DNA from: Verrucomicrobiaceae bacterium
GTDB lineage: Bacteria; Verrucomicrobiota; Verrucomicrobiia; Verrucomicrobiales; Verrucomicrobiaceae
NCBI GenBank assembly: GCA_947466075.1
Contig: CANIBP010000014.1
Span: 1-64,000 of the forward strand
Length of the DNA: 64,000 nt
Direction: 5' to 3'
Numbering within the stretch: position 1 is the first letter of the stretch; every line of letters begins with the position of its first letter. Positions 1-8,742 of the stretch are shown piece after piece. Position numbers and translations under genes: made by a program. A model generated the notes under the pieces. It searched no databases. It was given only the letters and a program-made list of their open reading frames with translations, and was not told where the DNA came from.

Positions 1-183
1 GGTTGGCGGGAAAGAGATCTGGGAGGTCCATGAATGGAGGCCTCGTCACCGTGACTTCGGGATTCCATCCGTTTGCATCACCAAATGATGCCGTGAGGTT
101 TGAGTAGGTCGCAGGGTTTGGGAGGTGCCTTGAGGTGCCTGCGCAATCTTGACGGAACTCCGCTTTCTGCGTAGTCCTGCTGC

Positions 184-432
184 ATGCCCATGAAACTGCC
201 CAAAGGGGTGACTCCTCGAAAATTCGCCCGTGCTCTCCAAGAGTGGCGTGAACGCAAGGCGTTCAGCCAGCGGGATGCGGCGGAGTTCCTCGGCATCAGC
301 AAGCGCACGCTGGAGAACTGGGAGCAGGAACGGGCCACGCCGCGTGGCTATGCCATCCAAATGCTCTTGAAGTTGATTTGTCCGGTGCAGGGCAAGTCGA
401 GCAGGCAATCCATTCGGCAGCGGAAATCGTGA
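184..432 (+). CDS. small XRE-type helix-turn-helix regulator
   Basis: An 82-residue basic protein consisting almost entirely of one helix-turn-helix domain (about residues 12-62). The recognisable core has an SQRDAAEFLGIS helix-turn-helix stretch followed by the RTLENWEQ motif typical of small XRE/HigA-like DNA-binding proteins. It has no effector domain, so it is probably a repressor or antitoxin-like regulator. It lies at the edge of an accessory block, and the genes next to it (an excisionase-like HTH protein and an integrase) run in the opposite direction. It could control their expression; that role is inferred from position. No toxin partner is visible on either side, although the left side is cut by the window. 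Confidence 0.7.
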   Translation: MPMKLPKGVTPRKFARALQEWRERKAFSQRDAAEFLGISKRTLENWEQERATPRGYAIQMLLKLICPVQGKSSRQSIRQRKS

Positions 433-456
433 ACTTGTTGCGCAACGAGGATGGGA

Positions 457-669
457 TCAAGCCGTTGTCCTTGGTTGAACACCAAAACGAGCCGCCAGAG
501 CGCTCATCACGGCTACGGGGTCAAACAGATGCAGCCGGGGACTCGGGGCAATGTAGGGGATAAGCCGTTGCGCCACCCAGGTGTCGATTGTGCGGCTGCT
601 CACGCCGAGTAACAGGGAGAGAGGCTTCTTCTTCAGCAGTGTAACAGGGGATGGAGGTGTTGGGTTCAT
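457..669 (-). CDS. excisionase/MerR-like helix-turn-helix protein
   Basis: A 70-residue protein with a winged-helix DNA-binding pattern: LLGVSSRTIDTWVAQRLIPY at about residues 20-39, then a beta-strand region ending in a short helix. This resembles the HTH_17/excisionase-like family, which binds DNA at attachment sites or acts as a small regulator. It starts 15 bases downstream of the integrase stop codon on the same strand, so the two are probably co-transcribed as an integration/excision pair. The fold call is by motif only. Residues 1-15 are a basic, proline-containing lead-in. It could equally be a plain regulator of the neighbouring element. Confidence 0.55.
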   Translation of the reverse strand: MNPTPPSPVTLLKKKPLSLLLGVSSRTIDTWVAQRLIPYIAPSPRLHLFDPVAVMSALAARFGVQPRTTA

Positions 670-684
670 GCAGAGATTCGCATG

Positions 685-1926
685 TCAAAGAGGGTTCTCC
701 GGCAGGATTCCAAACCACTTTTCAGCTTCATCCTTCGTCACCAGTTCGCGGTAGTGCTTGAAGATGATCGTCGGAGAGTTCCCCGCCTCCAGAGCCACCT
801 GCGCGGCGCTCTGCACCACGGCGATGCGGTAGCTGATGTAGGAGTGCCGCAGCGCGTTGTGCGGCCACGCTAATCCCAAGCTTTTGGCTAGCTTCCGCGC
901 CTTCAAAAAGACGCATGCATCAGGAACCACCGGGCCGTTCCGGTCGATTTTTGCCAGCCAAGTCGCCAGATTGTCAGCGATCGGCACGATTCGACGCGAG
1001 GCCGTCTTGGCCTGCCCGGCCCGCAACTCGATGATCTTGCGCCCCAGATCCACCGCGCTCCAACTCAGGCGGGCAATCTCCGCGCCCCGCAGCCCGGCAA
1101 ATCCGCCGATGGCAAGGACGGCAATCAGATCGTGCGGGGCTGCCCGCATGAGGCGCTCCATCTGCTCCGGAGTGAAAATGCCAACGTCCGTGTCGGCCTG
1201 TTTACCACGCTTCAAAGACTCCGCTGCGGTGGGTTCCTGCCGTGGCAGGTATCCGCGCCGCTTGGCAAAGCCGAAGAGTTCCTTCACCCGCTTGAGCCAG
1301 TTGTTGCGTGTGACCATGGAATGCCCGCCACGGCGCAGCCAGGAATCGATCATTGCTCCTGTCACCTTACTGATCTCCCCAGGAAACGAGCGGCCAAATT
1401 GACGCAGGTTGCCCTCCAGCAGCTTGAGGTAGTGAGCATTGATGCGATCATGGCGTTTGAGTTGCAGCAACTCCTCCACCACCCGAGGGACGATCACACC
1501 AGGCTCAAAACTGCGCGAACGTGCCGTGTAATCATCCACGGCCGTCAGCAGGGGGACCTCACCAAGTTTGCGGCGGCATTGCAGATATTCTTCCACCACC
1601 GTGACCAGAGGCAAGCCAAGAGGAGCAAGCATTGTCTGCGCCACCCGGAGGCTCTCACGATCCTGGGGCCGCAGGTCGTTGTCGCTGCTCATGCCTCGTT
1701 GGATGTTCAAGGCCACCATGCGGGCCTCGTCCTTGGCGGCATCCACACTGCCGAACGTGCGCCGCTCGCGTCGTCCGTTCATGTAATAGGCGATCGTGAA
1801 CCGGGTGCTTCCTCGCGAGCTGCCCCGGTAGATGGGAACCGTCGCCGAACCTTGTTTGACCACTGCCACCGGTCTGCCTTTCGCCCGAGGTGTCCGGGCT
1901 AGAGTTGTCATGTTTTTGTCATGCAT
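685..1926 (-). CDS. tyrosine recombinase / integrase
   Basis: A 413-residue phage-type integrase. Residues about 30-75 look like an arm-binding domain. Residues about 150-225 are the SAM-like core-binding region, and about 250-405 the catalytic domain. The catalytic set is visible: Arg280 in GLRGAEIARL, the H356-xx-Arg360 motif (HNALRHS), Gly382-Asn383 in place of the usual G-H/W, and the nucleophile Tyr392. It would cut and rejoin DNA at an attachment site. Translation could start at either of two nearby ATGs (residue 1 or 6). A perfect 8-bp inverted repeat lies just upstream. No matching attachment repeats or tRNA target were recognised in the window, so the limits of the element are unknown. 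Confidence 0.88.
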   Translation of the reverse strand: MHDKNMTTLARTPRAKGRPVAVVKQGSATVPIYRGSSRGSTRFTIAYYMNGRRERRTFGSVDAAKDEARMVALNIQRGMSSDNDLRPQDRESLRVAQTMLAPLGLPLVTVVEEYLQCRRKLGEVPLLTAVDDYTARSRSFEPGVIVPRVVEELLQLKRHDRINAHYLKLLEGNLRQFGRSFPGEISKVTGAMIDSWLRRGGHSMVTRNNWLKRVKELFGFAKRRGYLPRQEPTAAESLKRGKQADTDVGIFTPEQMERLMRAAPHDLIAVLAIGGFAGLRGAEIARLSWSAVDLGRKIIELRAGQAKTASRRIVPIADNLATWLAKIDRNGPVVPDACVFLKARKLAKSLGLAWPHNALRHSYISYRIAVVQSAAQVALEAGNSPTIIFKHYRELVTKDEAEKWFGILPENPL

Positions 1927-1930
1927 ATCC

Positions 1931-1950
1931 TCGGTTGAAGTGTCAACCGA
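1931..1950. promoter_or_regulatory. perfect inverted repeat upstream of the integrase gene
   Basis: The bases TCGGTTGA and TCAACCGA form an 8-bp perfect inverted repeat separated by AGTG, ending 5 bases before the integrase start codon. The position suits an operator for one of the small HTH proteins in the block, or a protein-binding arm site. That role is inference; the symmetry is directly visible. Confidence 0.4.
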
Positions 1951-2071
1951 GACTCCCTGAACAGCATGGGAACCTGATAGAATAAGGGCTCCAAGGCGAT
2001 TTGATGCCTTGTCCCCGCTGTCGTTTTTGGAAGGCCGTTGGGCTTTGGGTGCGGGCTAATGAGATGCTGAG

Positions 2072-3094
2072 TTATTGGAAACTTGCCGTTTCATCCACTG
2101 ATGGCATGAATTCAACAGACCCATCCGCCTTGAGTTTGATAAAGAAACTCTGCTTTGCTTCCTGGAACTCATCACAACAAACCACATAGGTAACAATCAA
2201 AGGCTGATCGATCTCGGCTCGAGTCTTATGGTTTTCAGCATCAGTTTCAGGGCTGAACATCAAATATGACGGGTTTCTGTGATAAACAATGCAGGCATCG
2301 ATGCCACGCGAGCTTCCAGGGCCAATCCTAATCCCCTGCAGTTTGGTTCCCTCCCATTTCAATTCGCAGGTATAACCCTTATCAACTCTTTCACCTGTGC
2401 GCTGATCGATAATTGAGTCGATGTATGCAAAACAGTTGGTTGCTGCTCGCCGAGCGTGGAGATTCACGATGTTAAGATGGTAATACGAGATCCATCCTTC
2501 TTTTGGGTCGTTGTCACGGCGGCCTATGTCACCAGCGAAGCGAAGATCTAGCCGCCCCCTGGAACTAATGGGCCATCCACGTTTTTGAATGAAGTCGGAA
2601 ACACGTGCGGCCAGACTTTCAGGGCTTGTTTTCTCAAAATGTTCGAGGTTGCCCAATACCAAGCCGATGATCCCACCAAGAGCTTCGATTTTTTCTTCTT
2701 TTCCTTCTCGAAACGCAGCAAACGGCAGCCCCAAGTAGCATGCAATCGCAAACTCTTGATGGGTGAAAAGCGATCCGCGAAAAAGTTCTTTTCCTGACTG
2801 TGCATTTTCCGCGCTCGGAGATGAATCACCGCCAAGACCCCAGACAAGTCTCTCACGTTTAAAGTCGATGAAAACGTAGTAGTCGCTGTCTCGAAGCTCA
2901 CGAAAAATGACCTGGACAACAGGGTGAGGCTCTTGTTCCCCCTTGGCAAAAAACACATCATAGCCAAGACCACCTTTGCGGTAATCGAGCGAATCTCGAA
3001 CCGCTTGGCCGAACCTCAACTCGTCGAGGTCGGCTCTTTGGCCACAACTAAGAAAGAGCTTAGCGCGTCGCTTGGGATCAAATTCATGCTTCAT
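2072..3094 (-). CDS. TIR-like domain protein, possible defence effector
   Basis: A 340-residue protein with no signal peptide. Residues about 11-150 look like a TIR/flavodoxin-type fold: a first strand KLFLSCGQ, a helix, then GYDVFFA, a strand DYYVFIDFKRE, and a helix with S108-L-F-T-H-Q-E114-F-A. In TIR domains a glutamate in the equivalent helix is catalytic for NAD hydrolysis, so Glu114 is the candidate. Residues 170-340 match no family I recognise and may be a sensor domain. The gene begins 9 bases after the pyc stop, is visibly A/T-richer than its surroundings, and lies beside an integrase. All this fits a mobile anti-phage gene. It could also be a standalone nucleotide-binding protein of another Rossmann-like family. 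Confidence 0.55.
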   Translation of the reverse strand: MKHEFDPKRRAKLFLSCGQRADLDELRFGQAVRDSLDYRKGGLGYDVFFAKGEQEPHPVVQVIFRELRDSDYYVFIDFKRERLVWGLGGDSSPSAENAQSGKELFRGSLFTHQEFAIACYLGLPFAAFREGKEEKIEALGGIIGLVLGNLEHFEKTSPESLAARVSDFIQKRGWPISSRGRLDLRFAGDIGRRDNDPKEGWISYYHLNIVNLHARRAATNCFAYIDSIIDQRTGERVDKGYTCELKWEGTKLQGIRIGPGSSRGIDACIVYHRNPSYLMFSPETDAENHKTRAEIDQPLIVTYVVCCDEFQEAKQSFFIKLKADGSVEFMPSVDETASFQ

Positions 3095-3103
3095 TTGATT
3101 GAA

Positions 3104-6100
3104 TCACTTCACCAACCTCACCAGCAGATCCTTGCTCTCGACGCTCTCGCCGATTTTGACGCAGATTTCGCTGACGGTGCCGGCACCGGGGGAGGCGACG
3201 GCGGCGAACATCTTCATGGCTTCGAGGGTGGCGATGGTGTCGCCTTCTTTGACCTTTTGACCGACGCTGACGGCGATGCTGGCGACCATGCCGGGCATGG
3301 GGGCACCGACTTGGGTCGGATCGGCGGGATCGGCCTTGGTTTTGGTGACGGCGTTCTTCGCGAGGGCCTTGTTGGTGACCGTCGTGTGGCGTGGATAGCC
3401 GTTGAGCTCAAAGATGGCGGTCTGCTGGCCGGTGGCGTCGGCCTCGGTCATGTTGAGGAGGCGGACGAAGAGGGTCTTGCCTTCCTCCAGGCTGATGTGG
3501 ATCTCTTCCTTGTCCTGCAGGCCGTAATAATACGCGGGCGTGGGCAGGGCGGCGACGTCGCCATACGTTTTGCGGAAGTCGGCAAACTTCAGGAAGACAT
3601 CGGGATACATGAGGTAGCTCCACACGTCGTCTTCGGTGGGCTTCTTCTTCATCTTCGTTTCAAGCTCGGCGCGCACGTCCTCAAGCTTGATCTTGGCGGC
3701 GTGGGTGCCGGGGCGGCCTTTGATGCGCTTACCGCCTTTTCCGACGATGGCATCGGCGAGCTTGTTCCACTTTTTGCGGCTGTCGGCGGCTTTGTTGGCC
3801 TCCATGCCGTAGAAGGGCTCGCCGAGCCAGCCTTCGAACATGCTGGTGACGTCCTTGCTCCACTTGGTGCCTTGCAGGTTGATGATGTCAGCGGGTTTCA
3901 CACCACGCGCGACGCACTCGATAGCCAAATCGCCGACGACTTTGCTCGATGGCGTGACTTTGACGATGTCACCGCAGAGCTGGTTTACTTCCGCATACGC
4001 ATGCGCGATCTCGGGCCAGCGAGGGCCTAGGCCCATGCCGATGGCCTGTTCCTTGAGATTGGTGTACTGGCCGCCGGGCATCTCGTGCAGATAGACTTCG
4101 GCGGTGCCGTAGGGTTCGCTGGTGTCGAACGGCTTGTAGAAGCTGCGCACCGCAGCCCAGTAGTCGCTGAACTCTTGCAGCGCTTCGCTGTCGAGTCCGG
4201 TGTCGCGCGGCGTGTTCTGCATCGCGGCAACGATGGAGTTCAAGTTTGGCTGCGACGTGCCGCCGGACATGGATGCGATGGCGGAATCGACGACATCAAC
4301 ACCTGCGACGGAGGCTTCGATAATGCTGGCGGCGTTTAGGCCGCTGGTGTCATGCGTGTGGAAGTGAATCGGAATGCCGACTTCATCCTTGAGTGCCTTT
4401 ACCAGTTTTTTGGCGGCAAAGGGACGCACGAGGCCGGCCATGTCTTTGATGCAGAGCATGTGCGCACCCATCTTCTCCAGCTCCTTGGCGAGGCGGACGT
4501 AATATTGCAGGTCGTACTTGTCGCGTTTCGGATCGAGGATGTCGCCGGTGTAGCAGAGCGTGCCTTCGCAGATGCTCGTGGTGTCTTCACGCACCGCATC
4601 CATCGCGGCTTTGAGGTTTGGCAGGTAGTTGAGCGAATCAAAGATGCGGAAGATGTCCATACCGTTCTCGGCGGCATGTTTGATGAAGCCCTTCACCACA
4701 TTGTCAGGGTAGTTCGTGTAACCGACAGCGTTCGAGCCACGGAAGAGCATCTGGAGCAGGATGTTCGGCACCTTGGCGCGGATCTGGCGGAGACGCTCCC
4801 ACGGATCTTCGCGGAGGAAACGCATCGACACGTCAAAGGTCGCGCCGCCCCACATTTCGAGGGAGAAAAGGTTCGGCGTGCGGCGTGCCACGGCATCGGC
4901 CACAGCAAGCATATCAAAGGTGCGCATGCGCGTGGCGAGCAACGACTGATGCGCATCACGCATCGTCGTGTCGGTCAGAAGCAGACGCTTTTGCTTCGCG
5001 ACCCAGTCTTTGCAGAACTTCTCCGGCCCCATCTCCGTGAGCAGTTGCTTCGTGCCTTTCGCAGGCTCGACGCGGTGGTCGCTCTTCGGAATGGGCGGCG
5101 CGGTGAAGGCTTTGTCGATCTTGTGGCCTTTCGCATGCGGATTGCCGTTCACGATGGTGTCGGCAAGGTAGCTGAGCAGCTTCGATGCACGGTCTTTGCG
5201 AGCGACGAACTTGAGCAAATCCGGATTGTTATCAATGAAGCGCGTGGTGGCCTGACCCGCCATGAACTCGGGGTGATGCACCACGTTCATGAGGAACGGG
5301 ATGTTTGTCTTCACACCACGAATGCGGAACTCACGCAGGCCGCGATCCATGCGGTCGAGCGCCTGCTGATAGGTGCGGGCAAAGACGGTCATCTTCACCA
5401 GCATGGAGTCGTAATACGGCGTGATGACCGCGTTCGTGGCACCGAGAGCGCCATCGAGTCGGATGCCGAAGCCACCGGCACTGCGGTAGGTCAAAATTTT
5501 GCCAAAGTCAGGCGTGAAGCCGTTTTCCGGGTCTTCCGTGGTGATGCGGCACTGGATGGCGAAACCACTCTTCTCGATCTTGTCCTGCGCAGGCAGCGCC
5601 AGAGGCTCCGCGTGCATCGCATGACCTTGAGCGATCAAAATCTGGCTACGCACGATGTCGATGCCAGTGATCTCTTCGGTCACAGTGTGCTCCACTTGAA
5701 TGCGTGGATTCATCTCGATGAAATACCACTCGCCCGATTCGTGATCGACGAGGAACTCGACGGTGCCTGCGTGCGTGTAGTTCACTTCACGGGCCAGTTT
5801 GACCGCCGCATCGCAAAGACCATCAATGATCTCCTGCTTCACGCCATAGCTCGGTGCCTGCTCGATGACCTTCTGGTGGCGGCGCTGCACAGAGCAGTCG
5901 CGTTCATGCAAATGGAGCACCGTGCCGTGTTTATCGGCCAGAATCTGCACTTCAATGTGTTTGGCCTTGCCGACGAATTTTTCGAGGAAGACGGCGCCAT
6001 TACCGAAAGCACGCTCTGCCTCGGTTTGAGCCTCATCGAGCAGCTTTTCGAGGTCCTTGGCCTCACGCACGATGCGCATGCCGCGACCGCCACCACCGAA

Positions 6101-6619
6101 GGCCGCCTTGATGATCAGCGGAAAGCCGATCTTCTTCGCCGCTGCGATGGCTTCCTTACGATCACTCACCGGTTCGTCCGTGCCTTCGAGGATGGGCACC
6201 TTGATTCGACGCGCCACTTCGCGTGCCGCCGTCTTGTCGCCCATCATGTCCAGGATCTTCGCCTCAGGCCCGATGAAGATGATCCCCGCGTCCGCACAAG
6301 CCTGCGCAAACTTCGGATTCTCCGAGAGGAAGCCGTAACCAGGATGGATGGCGTCCACGCCCTTCTCCTTCGCCAGCGTGACGATGCCTTCGATGTCGAG
6401 ATAGGCACCGAGCGGTCCTTTATCCTTGTTCAGCTCATAAGCCTCATCCGCCTTGAAGCGATGCGGACAAAAGCGGTCCTCCTGCGCATAAATGCCGACC
6501 GTTTTCAGTCCCAGCTCCGTCGCGGCACGCATGACGCGGATGGCGATTTCAGAGCGGTTCGCGACCATCAGCTTCTTGATGGGGCGGATCGTGACGGGAG
6601 CGGCGGATTTTTGAGGCAT
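3104..6619 (-). CDS. pyc: pyruvate carboxylase
   Basis: A 1171-residue single-chain pyruvate carboxylase (ATP + bicarbonate + pyruvate to oxaloacetate), close to the usual length of about 1150. Order of domains: biotin carboxylase with ATP-grasp (about 12-470; glycine loop GGGGRGM at 175-181), carboxyltransferase TIM barrel (about 540-810, with FRGSNAVGY), the PYC/OADA conserved region, and a C-terminal biotinyl domain. The biotin-accepting lysine is Lys1136 in EAMKM. I chose the ATG at 6619 because homology starts right after it. An in-frame extension to 6739 would add 40 low-complexity residues. The enzyme replenishes the TCA cycle. It is divergent from the transglutaminase cluster, sharing a 155-bp upstream region. 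Confidence 0.96.
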   Translation of the reverse strand: MPQKSAAPVTIRPIKKLMVANRSEIAIRVMRAATELGLKTVGIYAQEDRFCPHRFKADEAYELNKDKGPLGAYLDIEGIVTLAKEKGVDAIHPGYGFLSENPKFAQACADAGIIFIGPEAKILDMMGDKTAAREVARRIKVPILEGTDEPVSDRKEAIAAAKKIGFPLIIKAAFGGGGRGMRIVREAKDLEKLLDEAQTEAERAFGNGAVFLEKFVGKAKHIEVQILADKHGTVLHLHERDCSVQRRHQKVIEQAPSYGVKQEIIDGLCDAAVKLAREVNYTHAGTVEFLVDHESGEWYFIEMNPRIQVEHTVTEEITGIDIVRSQILIAQGHAMHAEPLALPAQDKIEKSGFAIQCRITTEDPENGFTPDFGKILTYRSAGGFGIRLDGALGATNAVITPYYDSMLVKMTVFARTYQQALDRMDRGLREFRIRGVKTNIPFLMNVVHHPEFMAGQATTRFIDNNPDLLKFVARKDRASKLLSYLADTIVNGNPHAKGHKIDKAFTAPPIPKSDHRVEPAKGTKQLLTEMGPEKFCKDWVAKQKRLLLTDTTMRDAHQSLLATRMRTFDMLAVADAVARRTPNLFSLEMWGGATFDVSMRFLREDPWERLRQIRAKVPNILLQMLFRGSNAVGYTNYPDNVVKGFIKHAAENGMDIFRIFDSLNYLPNLKAAMDAVREDTTSICEGTLCYTGDILDPKRDKYDLQYYVRLAKELEKMGAHMLCIKDMAGLVRPFAAKKLVKALKDEVGIPIHFHTHDTSGLNAASIIEASVAGVDVVDSAIASMSGGTSQPNLNSIVAAMQNTPRDTGLDSEALQEFSDYWAAVRSFYKPFDTSEPYGTAEVYLHEMPGGQYTNLKEQAIGMGLGPRWPEIAHAYAEVNQLCGDIVKVTPSSKVVGDLAIECVARGVKPADIINLQGTKWSKDVTSMFEGWLGEPFYGMEANKAADSRKKWNKLADAIVGKGGKRIKGRPGTHAAKIKLEDVRAELETKMKKKPTEDDVWSYLMYPDVFLKFADFRKTYGDVAALPTPAYYYGLQDKEEIHISLEEGKTLFVRLLNMTEADATGQQTAIFELNGYPRHTTVTNKALAKNAVTKTKADPADPTQVGAPMPGMVASIAVSVGQKVKEGDTIATLEAMKMFAAVASPGAGTVSEICVKIGESVESKDLLVRLVK

Positions 6620-6774
6620 GGCGAGGGTTGGGCAAGATTCGCGCCCATAGTCTCGCGATTTCGTGGGGTGGCAAGATGGGACAGCAGTTTTCCCGCGCCT
6701 AATGTCAAGATTGGCCGCGAAATTGCTAAATATAACCAAGCTGGCATTGAGTTCCCGCCCGTACCAACATCCGC

Positions 6775-8742
6775 ATGTCCATCCACGTCGCCCTTCACCA
6801 CCGCACCAGTTACCGTTACGAACGCCCGATTTCCCTCGGCCCGCAGGTGGTGCGGCTGCGTCCGGCGCCCTATTCGCGCACTCGCATCCTCAGTTACTCG
6901 CTGAAGGTCACACCAGAGCAGCACTTCCTGAATTGGCAGCAGGACCCGCAGTCGAACTACCTCGCCCGGCTTGTTTTCGAGAAAAAAACCACAGAATTCA
7001 CCGTCGAGGTCGATCTGGTGGCCGAAATGGCGGTTTTTAACCCCTTTGACTACTTTTTAGAGCCCGCTGCGGAGAATTTCCCTTTCGATTACGATGCGGC
7101 CTTGGACCAGGAGTTGGCACCGTTTCTTCGCTGCATCGACCTCACACCAAAATTTACGGATTACTACACCAGCGTGGAGAAAGAACTCCTGGCCATGAAG
7201 CCTTGGCCACCGCGCACGAACGATGTGCTGGTGGCGATCAATCAAAAGCTCTGGAAGGACATCAAATACAGCATCCGCATGGAGCCGGGCGTGCAGACGC
7301 CCGAGGAGACGCTCACTCTGGGCACCGGCTCATGCCGTGACTCCGCGTGGCTGATGGTGCAACTCCTGCGCCGCCTTGGCATCGCGGCACGTTTCGTCAG
7401 CGGCTACCTGATTCAGCTCAAGGCGGACGTGAAATCCCTCGACGGCCCAAGCGGCTCTGAGGTCGATTTCACCGACCTTCATGCCTGGTGCGAGGTTTAT
7501 CTCCCTGGCGCAGGCTGGATCGGTCTCGATCCGACTTCCGGCCTATTTGCCGGTGAAGGCCACATCCCTCTCGCCGCCACGCCCGATCCGCAGAGTGCGG
7601 CACCGATCAGCGGCCTCGTCGAGCCATGTGAAACGAAGTTTGAGTTCGACATGAAGATCGAGCGCATCTTCGAGACACCGCGCGTGACGAAACCCTACAC
7701 CGAGGAGCAATGGGCAGAGATCGCCGCACTGGGCCATGCTTTGGACAAAGAACTCGAAGAGAGCGATGTGCGCCTGACGATGGGTGGGGAGCCGACTTTT
7801 ATTTCCATCGACGACATGGACGGTCCTGAGTGGAACACGACGGCTGTAGGACCGATGAAGGCCCGTCTATCCGATGAATTGATCAAGCGGCTCAAGGACC
7901 GCTTTGCCCCCGGTGCGTTCCTCCATTACGGCCAAGGCAAGTGGTATCCCGGTGAGTCGCTGCCGCGCTGGTCCTACGGCTGTTACTGGCGCAAAGACGG
8001 CCAGCCCGTCTGGGCGCATCCGCATTTGTTTGCCGACATGCAGACCGATTACGGTGCCAATGAAAACAGCTCCGCGCGTTTTGTTCATGCACTAGCGGAG
8101 CGTCTCGGCTGCGGTGGCAAGTGGGTGATGCCCACCTATGAAGTCACATTCTACTACCTCTGGCGCGAGCGCAGGCTGCCGGTTAACGTTGATCCGCTCA
8201 AATCCAATCTCAAAGACAAGGAAGAGCGCCAACGCTTGGCTCAAGTCTTCGAGCAAGGCCTAGGCAAAGTTGTGGGTCACGTGTTGCCGTTGAAGAGCGA
8301 CTTCGAGCATGGCGGCACCGCATGGAGCACTGGGCCGTGGTTCCTGCGTGGAGAGCGCTGTTATTCATCCCGGGCGACTCTCCCATCGGCCTGCGTCTGC
8401 CTCTTGATTCGCAGCCTTGGGTCAAGGAAAGCAGTTATCCCTACCTGCACGAACAAGATCCGATGGAGGACCGCGATCCACTGCCATCACGTCAGCATTT
8501 TGTGCGTGGCATCAGCGGTGTGCCGCCCACGTTCTGGAAGAGACTTTCACAACAACGCGGTCAGATCGGTTTGGAACCCCTGCCAGACGACGAGTCATCG
8601 CAAACCATCGATCCCGCAGCACAACCGCCTGCTTTTGGCCAATCTGCTGACCAAATCGTGCGCACTGCGCTCTGCGTGGAGCCGCGCAACGGCAAGCTCT
8701 TCGTCTTCATGCCGCCGACGAAGACGCTGGAGGAGTATCTAA
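6775..8742 (+). CDS. transglutaminase-DUF2126 protein, N-terminal part (frameshifted gene)
   Basis: The first half of a broken gene. Residues 1-90 are the N-terminal transglutaminase-associated beta region. Residues about 150-260 are a transglutaminase-like cysteine protease fold with the triad Cys187 (TGSCRDS), His236 (LHAWCE) and Asp252 (LDPTS). From about residue 300 the DUF2126 region begins (LTMGGEPTFIS). Family-like sequence stops at residue 528 (base 8358), where the reading frame slips. The frame as read continues to 8742 with unrelated, cysteine- and serine-rich sequence. The continuation lies in the +3 frame (next entry). A single missing base after the codon at 8356-8358 explains it: adding one base gives an Arg-Leu-Leu-Phe-Ile junction. 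The intact protein would be about 1130 residues, normal for this family. Confidence 0.85.
   Translation: MSIHVALHHRTSYRYERPISLGPQVVRLRPAPYSRTRILSYSLKVTPEQHFLNWQQDPQSNYLARLVFEKKTTEFTVEVDLVAEMAVFNPFDYFLEPAAENFPFDYDAALDQELAPFLRCIDLTPKFTDYYTSVEKELLAMKPWPPRTNDVLVAINQKLWKDIKYSIRMEPGVQTPEETLTLGTGSCRDSAWLMVQLLRRLGIAARFVSGYLIQLKADVKSLDGPSGSEVDFTDLHAWCEVYLPGAGWIGLDPTSGLFAGEGHIPLAATPDPQSAAPISGLVEPCETKFEFDMKIERIFETPRVTKPYTEEQWAEIAALGHALDKELEESDVRLTMGGEPTFISIDDMDGPEWNTTAVGPMKARLSDELIKRLKDRFAPGAFLHYGQGKWYPGESLPRWSYGCYWRKDGQPVWAHPHLFADMQTDYGANENSSARFVHALAERLGCGGKWVMPTYEVTFYYLWRERRLPVNVDPLKSNLKDKEERQRLAQVFEQGLGKVVGHVLPLKSDFEHGGTAWSTGPWFLRGERCYSSRATLPSACVCLLIRSLGSRKAVIPTCTNKIRWRTAIHCHHVSILCVASAVCRPRSGRDFHNNAVRSVWNPCQTTSHRKPSIPQHNRLLLANLLTKSCALRSAWSRATASSSSSCRRRRRWRSI

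Noticed and set aside
1..183. A gene at the left edge
   Set aside because: Only antisense open frames are present; no coding pattern is seen in this stretch.
3104..6739. Pyruvate carboxylase starting at 6739
   Set aside because: The extra 40 N-terminal residues look non-coding; the ATG at 6619 directly precedes the conserved domain.
4352..6904. Long open frame (850 codons) opposite pyc on the plus strand
   Set aside because: It lies antisense to a clear pyruvate carboxylase and has a His/Glu/Arg-rich composition typical of antisense reading of G+C-rich genes.
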